A DNA stretch of 64,000 bases, taken from contig JAJTWR010000296.1 in the NCBI GenBank assembly GCA_021613335.1, positions 512,501-576,500 on the forward strand. The letters are read 5' to 3'. The notes beneath the pieces were generated by a model. The model was not told the origin of the DNA. It searched no databases and saw only the letters and a program-made list of their open reading frames with translations. Made by a program: the position numbers and the translations under genes. Within the stretch, counting starts at the first letter, position 1. Each line of letters begins with the position of its first letter. Positions 52,133 to 63,660 of the stretch are shown in pieces. This stretch comes from Whitmania pigra (taxonomy: Eukaryota; Annelida; Clitellata; Hirudinida; Haemopidae).

Positions 52133-52330
52133 AAAATTATTGTGTGTGATACCACTGCTGCAAACACTGGTAGGAAAAATGGAGGTGGTCGATTTTGATT
52201 TCAAGACCATGGCTTCGACAAACCAGTCTATGTTGGTTGCCAGCATCACATAATATATCACTAAATAGATCATTAGAGTATTAAAGCATGGCTTTGACCA
52301 CTTGTTTGGGGAATCCAGCACATCGCTTGA
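52133..52330 (+). pseudogene. Transposable-element protein fragment
   Basis: One frame reads CDTTAANTGRKNGGG and, after a stop, DKPVYVGCQHHI. Similar blocks occur in a transposase-like protein family spread through invertebrate genomes; this is from memory of the family and not verified. Stops break the frame. Confidence 0.45.
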
Positions 52331-53242
52331 TATTAGTTATCCATTTGTAACAAGCTTACTGCAGAACTGTAAACATCTCAGGGATGTTCATCGCGAAAAA
52401 GTTGATTACAGTAAAAACTGCTAGGCAGACGCCTTGATAGAGGGATAAACTGCGTCTAGGGATTTTTATGTAGCACAATTCGACGCTTAATGACATTGCT
52501 GAATTAAGAACCTGTCAAACGCTAATAAGAATATGCCTAAAATGGTTTCAAAACTTACCTATAAGCACATTTAAACAAATTTGTAAAAAGAAATAGGTAT
52601 CTTTGGATTTGTAGCTTATGATAGATTTCAAACTTCCTGTTTAATCATGTTTTGATCTTGCATTGACGATTAATAAATTTTCAATAGATTGTTAGAGATA
52701 GATACTCATAAAAGATTCTGGTTGCCGTTGGAGAAGAAAATTGAAGTAATTTCTGCTTATGAAAGAGCTACTTTTACCTCGAAATTTATCAAGAAACATA
52801 GAAAGAATCAAACTATTTCAAAAGATTTTTTTAATAAATTTTAATAGCTTAGTATTTTCGTCTTGTGTCATGCCTACAAATCTGGCAAATTGTCTTCTTA
52901 TTATCAATTTGTGTGGGTTTACCATTTCTTATGTTTTAACATAGACACCTTGATATAAGGAAAAACCGCTCTTAGGGCTTCATTACTTATTTATGTATGA
53001 TCTGTTTTTTATTTAATTTGTTCCATAAACATGGCATCAGGGCTTATTTTTTAAAATTTTACCACTACTTTATGGTTGCATTAAAATTGTATGACGGATG
53101 GATTCCCTTCGTTGTTTCGAGAACTTTTCCTTTCATTATTTGCGGCTCCATACAACGTCGGACTCAAATATTTCACAATGATAGTCAACTTTGTCAATAA
53201 CATAGTTGTGCTATTTTATTAAAATGGTTGCAACAGATTTGA

Positions 53243-53248
53243 TTTATT
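53243..53248 (-). terminator. SULT-D poly(A) signal
   Basis: TTTATT (AATAAA on the minus strand) about 40 bp past the stop. Unit E has the same signal at 58687-58692. Confidence 0.55.
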
Positions 53249-53287
53249 ATGAAAACTGAGGTCAGTTCTGCCTTTAATGGTATTTGG

Positions 53288-54745
53288 TCAACTAGATTGG
53301 TTTAATTCATCAGCAAAAATTTCCCTTAAAGCAGGTTTTACTCGAAAGAGTTCTTCAACTTTGTCCAGCATGGATTCATCAAAATAGTTTGTCCAATCTC
53401 CAACAATTCCTGTTTAAAAGTTAACCGTGAAGCCATATATCCATTGAAGAATACGAAGCAAACGAAAAAACGAAAGTTTTACCTTTTCTGAAAAATGGCG
53501 CTTCTGTTTTAATTCTTAAGCCGTTGTCATCCCACCAGGAATAATTTGTGGATGAATCCCCTTTCATTTTGTCGAACTTCGTTATCTCGGCTATCTTAGC
53601 AAGCTGTTCATCTGTTATTGATTTGCCGATAAACTTTGATATCTCCTTGATCACTTTGTGAGGTTCCTGTATTAAAAAAATATTACTTATGATGACTTGT
53701 TGTACTCAATCACACAAGACAATCAACGGTACTCTGTGCATGTTCTCGTAGGTAAGAAAAAGAAGATTTTTATCATCTCTTTTCTCCCAATAGGATAGAA
53801 CGTGCATATCCCAAGGTCCGTACCACACTAGTGAGTAAATTGAGATTTATTTAACATTTTTATAATAGTTAACAAACCTCTTACCTCGTCCGCTAATAAA
53901 GTAATCAAAAAACTCTTTGAAAGTCCCCGTGTAGTTGATGTACCTCAACATTTTGTGAAAATGGTAAAAAGAAACGCTCGCGTCTCTAAGATCTCTGGCC
54001 ACATATATTGTCTGAGAATAAATAAGTTAACAATATACGTATAATAAACTGGAATAAAATATTTTGTACCTTGACTCCATTTATGATCGAAGGAGGCAGC
54101 AGATGGTATGGAAGGTGGGTCTTTAACAATCTGGGCGGTGGTATCTTTGCAATTTCTTTAATACCAGGATAAACATATTCCAAGAATGGAAATCTGTCCT
54201 CAACTTTGACTGATTTCCACTTTTCTCCATCTTCCATGTGAAGAATTTCAATTTGACTCACAATTTCCTGAACCCAGGTTGTACCTTTGCACCCAATAAA
54301 GTTTTCTTTAGTTCACAAAAATGCGAAAATTTCTAAATAACGTGGATGTCAGTTCTTATGTGTACGTACATAAATAACATTTGTCCCACGTGATAAATTC
54401 TATTGTTTTAATGTAAAAATTGCAGTTATTAAAAGCTTACCATGGGAATCAGTTTGAGATTATCGACATCCGAATCAATTTATATTAATCTAATCTACTG
54501 AAAAATGTATAAATTTTCGAACCTGATTTTGAAAAAGAAGACACAAGAATGTCATCTTTGAACTGAAATTCTTTAATATCCTTGAACATCTTCATGGACG
54601 GATAAACTGCTTTGCTTAGCCACAAGCCCTCATAGAAAACGTGAGTTCCGTCTCCATTGCACTGAGGAAGAACAAATGTTGGGCGCTCTTTTTCTTCCTG
54701 GTCCAGTATTTGGCTCTTTCCTTGCATAATTTGTTCGTAATTCAT
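53288..54745 (-). CDS. Cytosolic sulfotransferase, unit D
   Basis: Six exons: 54745-54523, 54284-54070, 54011-53885, 53827-53733, 53666-53483, 53409-53288; 321 aa. Start chosen at MNYEQIM; the frame is open further upstream but the D/E alignment and typical SULT length favour this ATG. The 5'-phosphosulfate loop reads SFSKSG joined to TTW: Ser replaces the near-invariant Pro of FPKSGTTW, which unit E keeps. The 3'-phosphate loop is RDLRDASVSFYHF (Leu for Pro), shared with E. The catalytic His in KTHLPYHLLP and GIVGDW are present. The frame is intact, but activity may be altered. Confidence 0.9.
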
Positions 54746-54910
54746 GTTGATGTGCCTCTTCTTAACTTGTCGAAATCGTTGCAGATTACTAAACTTATAA
54801 AACTGGACAGGAGATGCTGGAGGTTTTGTCACAAGTTAGGCTCATTTAATGTATCACTAAAAAGACCTTCAGCCTCAGCTAGATCTCTTTGTAATTGTAA
54901 TTGTAACTTC

Positions 54911-54919
54911 ATTTATATA
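54911..54919 (-). promoter_or_regulatory. TATA box of SULT-D
   Basis: Minus strand reads TATATAAAT 166 bp upstream of the ATG. The matching 60-bp stretch in unit E has been replaced by unrelated sequence (60797-60924). Confidence 0.5.
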
Positions 54920-57900
54920 CCGCCATATGCGAGTGCACTGTGTCTTAAAATAAAGCAAGTCTCCATTCGGCTGTTGGCGAAGTGACGAGCAAAGGCCAAC
55001 TCTCGGGCATTGTCATTTGTCAGTTATAAAAAGTTAATCAGTACCATGAGGTAGTGTTAGGGTAGGGCCAAAGATAGGGGTATAGGTATGGTTAGGGTTT
55101 GGTATGGATATTCGCACCAAGAGTCGCTGCCAGTGAGTTGGCATTTTCCCGTCACTTGACCAACAATTTCTTCATTCAAATCCTGTACGAGCACTTTTGA
55201 GCTTTCACTATTGGTTATGGAAGGGAGAACTCCAGAACTGCAACGCGGTTGATAAATTTCACGATAATCCTGTAGTATAACGTCCCATGTTTAATTATAT
55301 GAGGCTTGACTTTATAGTTTTTATTTGCATGCATGTTTAAACATTTATTTGCATTATTACGCTCCAAAGTTCGTAGAGATAGTTGTGTTTCCACTTAGGA
55401 CATGAAAATTAAAACTTTACATCAAGAATGGCGTGTAATTTAACTTGACAACGAAATGATTATTTCTGTTTTTTGTTTCATTAATGAAAGATGTTGTTAT
55501 AAACTTTGGCTAGACAAACCTATTCCAATCTAGTATTAGGATCTTCTTTAATTCCATCAACAAATTGCAAAAATATCAAATATTAAAATATAATTCTTGA
55601 CTACTTAAAATCAAGCATTTAAATTTTTGTGAAAAAAACATTAATTTTGAATTTTGTTTTCTATTTAAAATACAAATTTCAATTCAATAGCTTTATGCTC
55701 ATTCCAGCTAGAATTTTATTCCCTTGATCCAATGATCGGTTATCGTCGACTTTTCCCAAAAAACAAAAACAGGCACTCGAGGCTGATTTTTCCATGGAAA
55801 TCGTTCGTTCAAACATCATTCGAGCTGAGTTTATTTTCTGAACACCGGAAAATTCGTAATTTGAAACCATTCGATAAATTTATAAAGTGTTGTTAGGTTT
55901 AATTCAAATATTAAGAAACTTAATGAATTAAAAATTCTAATATTATTTGTATTGGAAAACAAATTGCAAATTTCAAATCTGGTCACCAAATGCCAGCATC
56001 CAAACGCTTTACAGATTATAATTGCCCGCCGTGGAAACTCCACGAGAATGCTTTGAAAAATATGACTATGATTTCAAGAGTTTCTTAAAACTATGCAAGT
56101 AGATATTTTAAATGATTTCTGCTGTTTTTTATCACATTGAAAGATTAACGTTTGAAAATTCCAAATATTATAAAAATTTAAATCAGAAATTAACTGGCTC
56201 CAAAAGCTTAATATATAACCAGTCTAAAATATCCATTGTTGCTCAGTGAGGATAACGCTTAGACATAAAATATTCATTTTTTGAGCGCAAGCGTCACGTC
56301 CCAAGTTTAATTGTGAAATATGAATGTCATTCAAAGGAATTTCTAGAAATTTCTGAAATAAATTGTGTTTCTCTGAATATTTGAGATTTAGACTCGGAAA
56401 TAAAATAGATTGAAAATTGAATAAGAATTTATTAAAACAATGAGTTTGCTTAAATTAAACAAAATTAACTTTTGCGAACGCTACTTATCAACATGCATCT
56501 TTGGCATGTTTTGATTTTTCCTTTAATTTGAAGTCATAGTTAACCTGAACATAAAAACACATTAAAATTAGTTGAATTTAGGAGTGAGAAAGTTATTTAA
56601 GTTATTTTTGTTTTTCATTCGTCTCATAGATTTTTACCGCCAGAAAAGTTTGAAAACACTTTCAAGCAATTTTAAGGAGATAGGCGCCAAAATGAAGTGA
56701 AGATGGGAATGAGTAACTAATGCCGTTTCTCTTCAGTTTTGAGTTCTACTAGAGGTCAATCCCGGATACAAACGGAGTCAATAATGGCATGAGAAGGTGA
56801 GTGGAGTTTGCAGGTGAGGAAAATCATGTGGAATGATGACTTCATGCGAGATTCATTTGATTGATTTGGAACGCATCACTTGAGTTGTCGTTGAAGATGG
56901 TCACACTTGTCACACGCAAACCTTGTCTTCGATTAGTTCCGGATTTGCAGATTTTGTAATGGCTTTTGTAATGTAAAGATTTAAAAAAGTACAAAATCAA
57001 TTTCAATTATTATAATTATTAAATTATTAAAATTACTTATTCAATGATTTTTGTGCGATTTAAAAGCGTGAATTGCAAGACAATTTAAGTGGAAAGCAGA
57101 AAGAAATCCATCAAACGATCAATTTTAAGTGGTCTTCTTAATGAGTCATAAAACCTAACATCAATCAACTTTGTTGTTCTTTTTTTTTTAAATATTTATA
57201 TTACTTTTTATTAGAGCTTCAGACACATTATAAAATATATTGAATGGATTTTAATAATTTTATGCATTGTTTTTTAATTTGATAAGTTGAGATCAAATAC
57301 ATATTTTAGCTTAAAATCTTTTTAATCAAGCTTACATATTTCTTGCACCATGGAATCCATAATTTAATTTCTAAATTTGTATTAATAATATTATAGTAAA
57401 TAATTAACTATTCATGTAAATCTTAATACTTAAAATATCTTTCCACGATTTTGGACGGAAAAGAGCTGAAAATAGGCAGGTGTTTCCTTGTGTTGCGCTT
57501 TCTTTCTTACAAAAATGTACATGTTTATGGGTACTTTTATCTGCTCTCTGGTGCTATACTTCTGTCTTTATTATTTTTATTAAATATTGAAATATTGCTA
57601 GAACTGCCTAATAATTTTCAAAGTCATTGTTTTGTCATTTTATAAAATTGTTTAGATTTGGTCGAAAAATACCAAATGCAAGAAGAATACTGAAATGGTG
57701 AGTGATGTATTTTTGGCAAATTATGTCAAATACTGCATTTTTTAAACTTTGCAGAAATGTTTATCGACTAATGCTGTGGGATTTTAAAAGTTAAAAAAAA
57801 AGTCATAAGTCTAATAGTATAAAAGTCATAAGTATAATCATCGCAAAAAAGACGATTACAGTAAAAACTGCTAATACGGACACCTTGATAGAGGGAAAAC

Positions 57901-58731
57901 TGCGTCTAGGGACATTTTTGTAACACAATTCGACGCTTAATGACATTGCTAAATTAAGAACCTGTCAAAAGTTAATAAGAGTATGCCTGAAATAGTTCCA
58001 AAACTTACTTATAAGCACACTTAAATACAATTTGTAAAAAGAAGTAGGCGATTGAGTATTTTTGGATTTGTGCTTATGTTAGATTTCAAACTTTCTGTTT
58101 CGATCTTGCATTGACTTTTAATCGATTTTCAATAGATTGCTAAAGATTGATTCTCAGAAAAAACACTGGTTGCCGTTGGAGAAGAAAATTGAAGTAATTT
58201 CTGTTTATGAAAGAGCTACTTCTACCTCAAAATTTAGCAAAAAACACAGAAAGAATCAAACTATTTCAAAAGTTTTTTTTAATAAATTGTTATAGTATTT
58301 TAGTTTTATGTCATGTCTACAAATGTGGCAAATTGGTTTCTAATTATCAATTTGTATGGGTTTACAATTTTCCATAGTTTAACATAGACACCTTCATATA
58401 GGGAAAAACCGAACATAGGGTTTCATTACTTATTTATATATGATCTATGTTTTTTTGTTTAATTTTCTCATAAACATATCATCTGGGTTTATTTTTAAAA
58501 TTTTTCCACTAGTTTATGGTTGTTGCAAAATTGTATGACGGATGGATTCACTTCATTGTTTCGAGAACTTTTCCTTTCATTATTTGCGGCTCCATACAAC
58601 GTCGGACTCAAATATTTCACAATGATAGTCAACTTTGTCAATAACATAGTTGTGCTATTTTATTAAAATGGTTGCAACAGATTTGATTTATTATGAAAAC
58701 TGAGGTCAGTTCTGCCTTTAATGGTATTTGG
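54920..58731. other. Spacer between SULT units D and E
   Basis: No gene recognised. 54946-56244 matches 60925-62337 and 56245-56590 matches 63663-64000 in unit E. The shared SULT downstream block of unit E is at 58536-58620. Short open frames near 55680-56040 are duplicated in E but have no recognisable domain. Confidence 0.45.
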
Positions 58732-60655
58732 TCAACTAGATTGGTTTAATTCATCAGCAAAAATTTCCCTTAAAGCAGGTTTTACTCGAAAGAGTTCTTC
58801 AACTTTGTCTAGCATGGATTCATCAAAATAGTTTGTCCAATCTCCAACAATTCCTGTTTAAAAGTTAACCGTGAAGCCATATATCCATTGAAGAATACGA
58901 AGCAAACGAAAAAACGAAAGTTTTACCTTTTCTGAAAAATGGCGCTTCTGTTTTAATTCTTAAGCCGTTGTCATCCCACCAGGAATAATTTGTGGATGAA
59001 TCCCCTTTCATTTTGTCAAACTTCGTTACCTCGGCTATCTTAACAAGCTGTTCATCTGTTATTGGTTTGCCGATAAACTTTGATATCTCCTTGATCACTT
59101 TGTGAGGATCCTGTATCAAAAAAATATTACTTATGATGACTTGTTGTACTCAATCACACAAGACAATCAACAGTACTCTGTGCATGTTCTCGTAGGTTAG
59201 AAAAAGAAGATTTTTATCATCTCTTTTCTCCCAATAGGATAGAACGTGCATATCCCAAGGTCCGTACCACACTAGTAAGTAAATTGAGATTTATTTTAAA
59301 ATTTGATAATAGTTAACTCTTACCTCGACCGCTAATAAAGTAATCAAAAAACTCTTTGAAAGTTCCCTTGTAGTTGATGTACCTCAACATTTTGTGAAAA
59401 TGGTAAAACGAAACGCTCGCGTCTCTAAGATCTCTGGCCACATATATTGTCTGAGAATAAATAAGTTAACAATATACGTATAATAAACTGGAATAAAATA
59501 TTTTGTACCTTGACTCCATTTATGATCGAAGGAGGCAGCAGATGGTATGGAAGGTGAGTCTTTAACAATCTGGGCGGTGGTATCTTTGCAATTTCTTTAA
59601 TACCAGGATGAACATATTCCAAGTATGGAAATCTGTCTTCAATATTGATTAATTTCCACTTTTCTCCATCTTCCATGTAAAGAATTTCAATTTGACTCAC
59701 AATTTCCTGAACCCAGGTTGTACCTTTGCACCCATTAAAGTTTTATTTAGTTCACAAAAATGCAAAAATAATAGTTATTTCTAAATGACGTGGATATCAG
59801 TTTTTATGTGTACGTGCATAAATAACATTTGTCCCAGACTATAAATTCTATTTTTTTAATGTAAAAATTGCAGTTATTGAAAGCTTACCATGGGAATCAA
59901 TTTGAGATTATCGACACATAGGCGTAGCCTGGGTATTTTGCGCCCGGCGGCAAACTATAGTATTGGCGCCCTTTTCCATGTCTATATATTTAATCTTACT
60001 GTATTACACTAAATTTGAAATTGAAATAAAAATCAAATTTTAATGGCACAAGGCATCCATTTAAAAGTGAAAAAACGTTCTACAAATAGTAGCGCATGCT
60101 TCACCCAATCAGTCACAGTCTAAGATGATTTACATGCATAGTAGTCTAATACTGTCTAAAATAGATTTATTTTTCTTGATTTAACAGTTGCAAACTGATC
60201 AATTACGTCATCAAAGTCTGTTCTCAAGCGTTTCTCTTTCTATACTAAGAAGAGCAAGATCACTGAGACGATCCTGTCCCATTGATGCATTAAGCCTCAT
60301 TTTGGCGCCCCTGTATCTTGGCGCCCGGGGACATATGTACCCCCCCGCCCCCCTTAGCTACGCCTCTGTATCAGCATCCGAATCAATTAATATTAATCTA
60401 ATCTACTGAAAAATGTATATAGATTTTCGAACCTGATTTCGGAAAAGAAGACACAAGAATGTCATCTTTGAACTGAAATTCTTGAATATCTTTGAATATC
60501 TTCATGGATGGATAAACTACTTTGCTTAGCCACAATCCCTCATAGAAAACGAAGGTTCCATCTCCATTGCAATAAGGAAGAACGAATGTTGGGCGGTCTT
60601 TTTCTTCCTGATCCAGTATTTGGCTCTTTCCTTGCATAATTTGTTCGTAACTCAT
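58732..60655 (-). CDS. Cytosolic sulfotransferase, unit E
   Basis: Six exons: 60655-60433, 59723-59509, 59450-59324, 59271-59177, 59110-58927, 58853-58732; 321 aa, same length as D and intact. Canonical FPKSG joined to TTW, catalytic His in KTHLPYHLLP, RDLRDASVSFYHF (Leu for the usual Pro) and GIVGDW. Intron 1 is 709 bp because a 452-bp MITE sits in it (59917-60368); the donor and acceptor are unaffected. The proximal promoter differs from that of D. Many substitutions from D lie in exon 2 (VHPG, KLINIEDRFPYLE), near the substrate side, so substrates may have diverged. Confidence 0.92.
59917..60368. mobile_element. hAT-type MITE copy 2 (SULT-E intron 1)
   Basis: 452 bp, ends CATAGGCGTAGC and GCTACGCCTCTG (inverted, 11/12). 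It is flanked by 8-bp repeats TATCGACA (59909-59916) and TATCAGCA (60369-60376), two mismatches. The empty site is preserved in unit D (TTATCGACATCCGAATC), which confirms both boundaries. Confidence 0.93.
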
Positions 60656-60796
60656 GTTGATGTGCCTCTTTTTAACTCGTAGAAATTGTTGCTGATTACT
60701 AAACTTGTAAAACTGAACAGGAGATGCTAGAGGTTTTGGCACAAGTTAAGCGTATTTAATGTTTCACTTAGGAGACCTTCAGCCTCAGCTCGGTCT

Positions 60797-60924
60797 TTTT
60801 TTGTTATTATTTTTAATTTTATTACTATTATTAATTACTAACATGCTGAAACCATTCGTGCAATCACAGCGCACGAAATGCAAGAACAAAACGAAAACAA
60901 AGCAAAAGAACTAAAACTTAAGCG
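60797..60924. other. Promoter-proximal replacement specific to SULT-E
   Basis: About 128 bp here (T-rich, then A-rich with AACAAAACGAAAACAAAGC) stand in place of about 60 bp in D (54887-54945) that hold the TATA box. Both flanks align between D and E. Confidence 0.6.
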
Positions 60925-61166
60925 ACTGCACTGAGTCTTAAAATAAAGCATGTCTCCATTCGGCTGTTGGCGAAGTGATGAGCAAAGGCCAACTCAAAGG
61001 CATTGTCATTTGTCAGTTCTACAAAGTTAATCAGTACCATAAGGTAGTGCAGGGTAGGGCCAAATATATGGGTATAGGTATGGTTAAGGTTTAGTATGGA
61101 CCATATATATAGCACCAAGAGTCGCTGCCAGTGAGTTGGCATTTTCCCGTCACTTGACCAGCAATC

Positions 61167-61225
61167 TTTTGGCGCTACGCACACGGCGCTTTATAAATTA
61201 ATTATTATTATTATTTATTTATTTT
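61167..61225 (+). mobile_element. Short retroelement 3' tail specific to unit E
   Basis: GGCGCTACGCACACGGCGCT then TTATAAATTAATTATTATTA and a TTTA-rich end, about 55 bp, absent from unit D (AATTTCTTCATTCAAATC). It looks like the last bases of a 5'-truncated LINE or SINE with a TTA-repeat tail. Confidence 0.55.
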
Positions 61226-62646
61226 CATTCAAATCCTGTACGAGGACTTTGGGGCTTTCACTATTCGTTATGGAAGGGAGAACTCCTGAACTGCAACGCG
61301 GTTGATAAATTTCACTATAATCCTGTAGTATAACGCCCCATGTTTAATTATATGAGGCTTGACTTTATAGTTTTTATTTGCATGCATGTTTAAACATTTA
61401 TTTGCATTATTACGCTCCAAAGTTCGTAGAGATAGTTGTGTTTCCACTTAGGACATGAAAATTAAAACTTTACATCAAGAATGGCGTGTAATTTAACTTG
61501 ACAACGAAAAGATTTTTTCTGTTTTTTGTTTCATTAATAAAAGATGTTGTTATAAACTTTGGCTAGACAAACCTATTCCAATCTAGTATTAGGATCTTCT
61601 TTAATTCCATCAACAAATTGCAAAAATACCAAATATTAAAATAAAATTTATGACTACTTAACATCAAGCATTTAAATTTTGTTGTCTAAATAAATTAAAC
61701 TTTTACAAAACATGAATTTTGAATTTTGTTTTCTATTTAAAATAAAATTTCAATTCAATAGCTTTATGCTCATTCCAGCTAGAATTTTATTCCCTTGATC
61801 CAATGATCGGTTATCGTCGACTTTTCCCAAAAAACAAAAACAGGCACTCGAGGCTGATTTTTCCATGGAAATCGTTCGTTCAAACATCATTCGAGTTGAG
61901 TTTATTTTCTGAACATCGGAAAATTCGTAATTTGAAACAATTTGATAAATTTATAAAGTGTTGTTAGGTTTAATTCAAATAATAAGAAACTTAATGAATT
62001 AAAAATTCTAATATTATTTGTATTGGAAAACAAATTGCAAATTTCAAATCTGGTCACCACATGCCAGCATCCAAACGCTTTACAGATTATAATTGCCCGC
62101 CGTGGATACTCCACGAGAATGCTTTGAAAAATATGACTATGATTTCAAGAGTTTTTTCAAAATTTGCAAGTAGATATTTTAAATTATTTCTGCTGTTAAA
62201 ATTGATGTTTTTGATCACATTGAAAGATTAACGTTTTAAAATTCCAAATATGCTAAAAATTTAAATCAGAAATTAAATGGCTCCAAAAGCTTAATGTATA
62301 ACCAGGCTAAAATATCCATTGTTGTGCAGTGAGGATATATCGAACAAATTAAAAAACATTTAAAATTGAAATTTTTTAGAACTAAAATAGCAGCAAATGT
62401 TTTAGTTGGAAGATTTGTGTGGTTCATTATTACCTAGTGCCTTGTTATTGAACAAATCTTCTCAGCACGAACATCAAAATCAGAATGTTACTAATGAAAT
62501 TCATGAATAAAACATTGCTTCATCTTATTTAACAATTCTAAAAATTCTTCTCAAATTAATGCCAGGATGAGAGGAGATGAAGACTTGGAATTCTGTTCAC
62601 GGAAGGACGGGATTGAAGTGTGCCATCAGCATTTTTGTCACGTTCC

Positions 62647-63547
62647 ATGTTGGACCATTGCGAGGAAATTAGATGTAAAAATATGATGGAACTGCTTGGC
62701 GCTGCCTCTATGGAGCCAATGGATGAACGTATAACTAATGATAGTCCTAGTCACGAGGCCAGTTTTACCTTTGGGACACCTGAAGAGTTAAGGGTATTTC
62801 ATTTGGAGGGTAATATTAAAATTGTTTTATTTTTATAAATAAAAATTCGTTAAGTGAAAGTAAAGATTATAAATTGAATTAATTTCTATTTTTATTTACA
62901 AGTTCAAATCATGGAATTCGGGCGCCAGTCATTTGGAAATGCAGTTTCACCTGTTACTCAGAGTAAAAACCTGCTTCGTGGGATTTGTTATTACTGCCAC
63001 CCACTTGGTAAGTCGTTGTAACATTGAAACATCTTGCTCTTCTTTCCACAATTCGAACGATTGTTAATATTAAAAACTTAACTAAATTTAATTAAAAACG
63101 TTGAACTTGTAACTAATTCCAATTAATTTCACAAAACAAAAACAACAACAAAACTGGAGACGGCCTGAGAACAAGCACAAAGTTGTCCTTGCAGGACGAA
63201 GCTTACAAAAGAAGCATCACCTCAAAAGTCCTCAGGGCTCACAATCTTTATGCCTGGGTCGTTAGTGACGTCACGCGCACCGAGGGTATGTATTCTTTTA
63301 TCGGATTTGCACTCCATGAACCCGATCGAAACTAATTTCCCAGGTTCACTGTTTTTCAGCTGCGTCGTCTGTCTCCATGCCGCCAAACGACCACGTGATC
63401 GTCCAGGATTGTGATTCAACATTCCAACAAATTTTGGACAAAGACAATTCCAAGATCGGTTCAAATCTTAATGAAGTTCGAAACGATGGCAAAAGGTCTA
63501 AGAAAAACAGAGTCAGATTCTCAGACGATTGCAGACAAAAAAATTGA
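62647..63547 (+). CDS. Four-exon gene of unknown function with an RVxF motif
   Basis: I do not recognise the family. Exons 62647-62793, 62903-63007, 63195-63285, 63360-63547; 176 aa. Phases agree at every junction (0, 0, 1) with GTATTT, GTAAGT and GTATGT donors. The protein has an acidic N-terminus, a hydrophobic core (FHLLLRVKTCFVGFVITATH) and SKVLRAHNLYAWVVSDV, suggestive of a compact folded domain. A basic C-terminus reads KRSKKNRVRFSDD, fitting the PP1-docking pattern (K/R)xVxF. An intact frame with introns implies a DNA-level gene copy or a native gene. The start is uncertain: no stop separates it from 62614 and upstream exons may exist. Confidence 0.6.
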
Positions 63548-63612
63548 CCGAGCTCACAATTATCCTCAAAAATCGATTATGTCCATACAGAATGAATGAA
63601 TACTGTACTCAC

Positions 63613-63660
63613 CTGAATCATGTCAAGTGTTCCAGCGACGCCACCTTGAGAAGATTCCAT
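63613..63660 (-). CDS. Possible isolated first coding exon
   Basis: ATG at 63660 opens MESSQGGVAGTLDMIQ and meets a strong donor CAG/GTGAGT. The ATG lies 3 bp inside the insertion boundary. No matching second exon was found, and the region beyond is antisense to the four-exon gene. It may be a truncated gene start carried with the insertion, or chance. Confidence 0.3.

Larger units (their letters stand above)
51582..53287. other. Spacer between SULT units C and D
   Basis: Contains the unit C promoter side, a decayed transposable-element fragment (52133-52330), the left edge of the D/E duplication (about 52385) and the shared SULT downstream block (53091-53170). No gene recognised. Confidence 0.45.
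52385..57844. repeat. Tandem duplication unit D (SULT-D with flanks)
   Basis: Similarity to 57845 onward starts at about 52385 (ACAGTAAAAACTGCTA, CACCTTGATA) and includes the whole gene, both flanks and the sequence at 56245-56590. Unit length is about 5.46 kb. Similarity is high, with scattered substitutions and small indels. Confidence 0.85.

Noticed and set aside
63222..63464. Minus-strand frame of 80 residues
   Set aside because: Antisense to exons 3-4 of the four-exon gene, whose splice phases support the plus strand.
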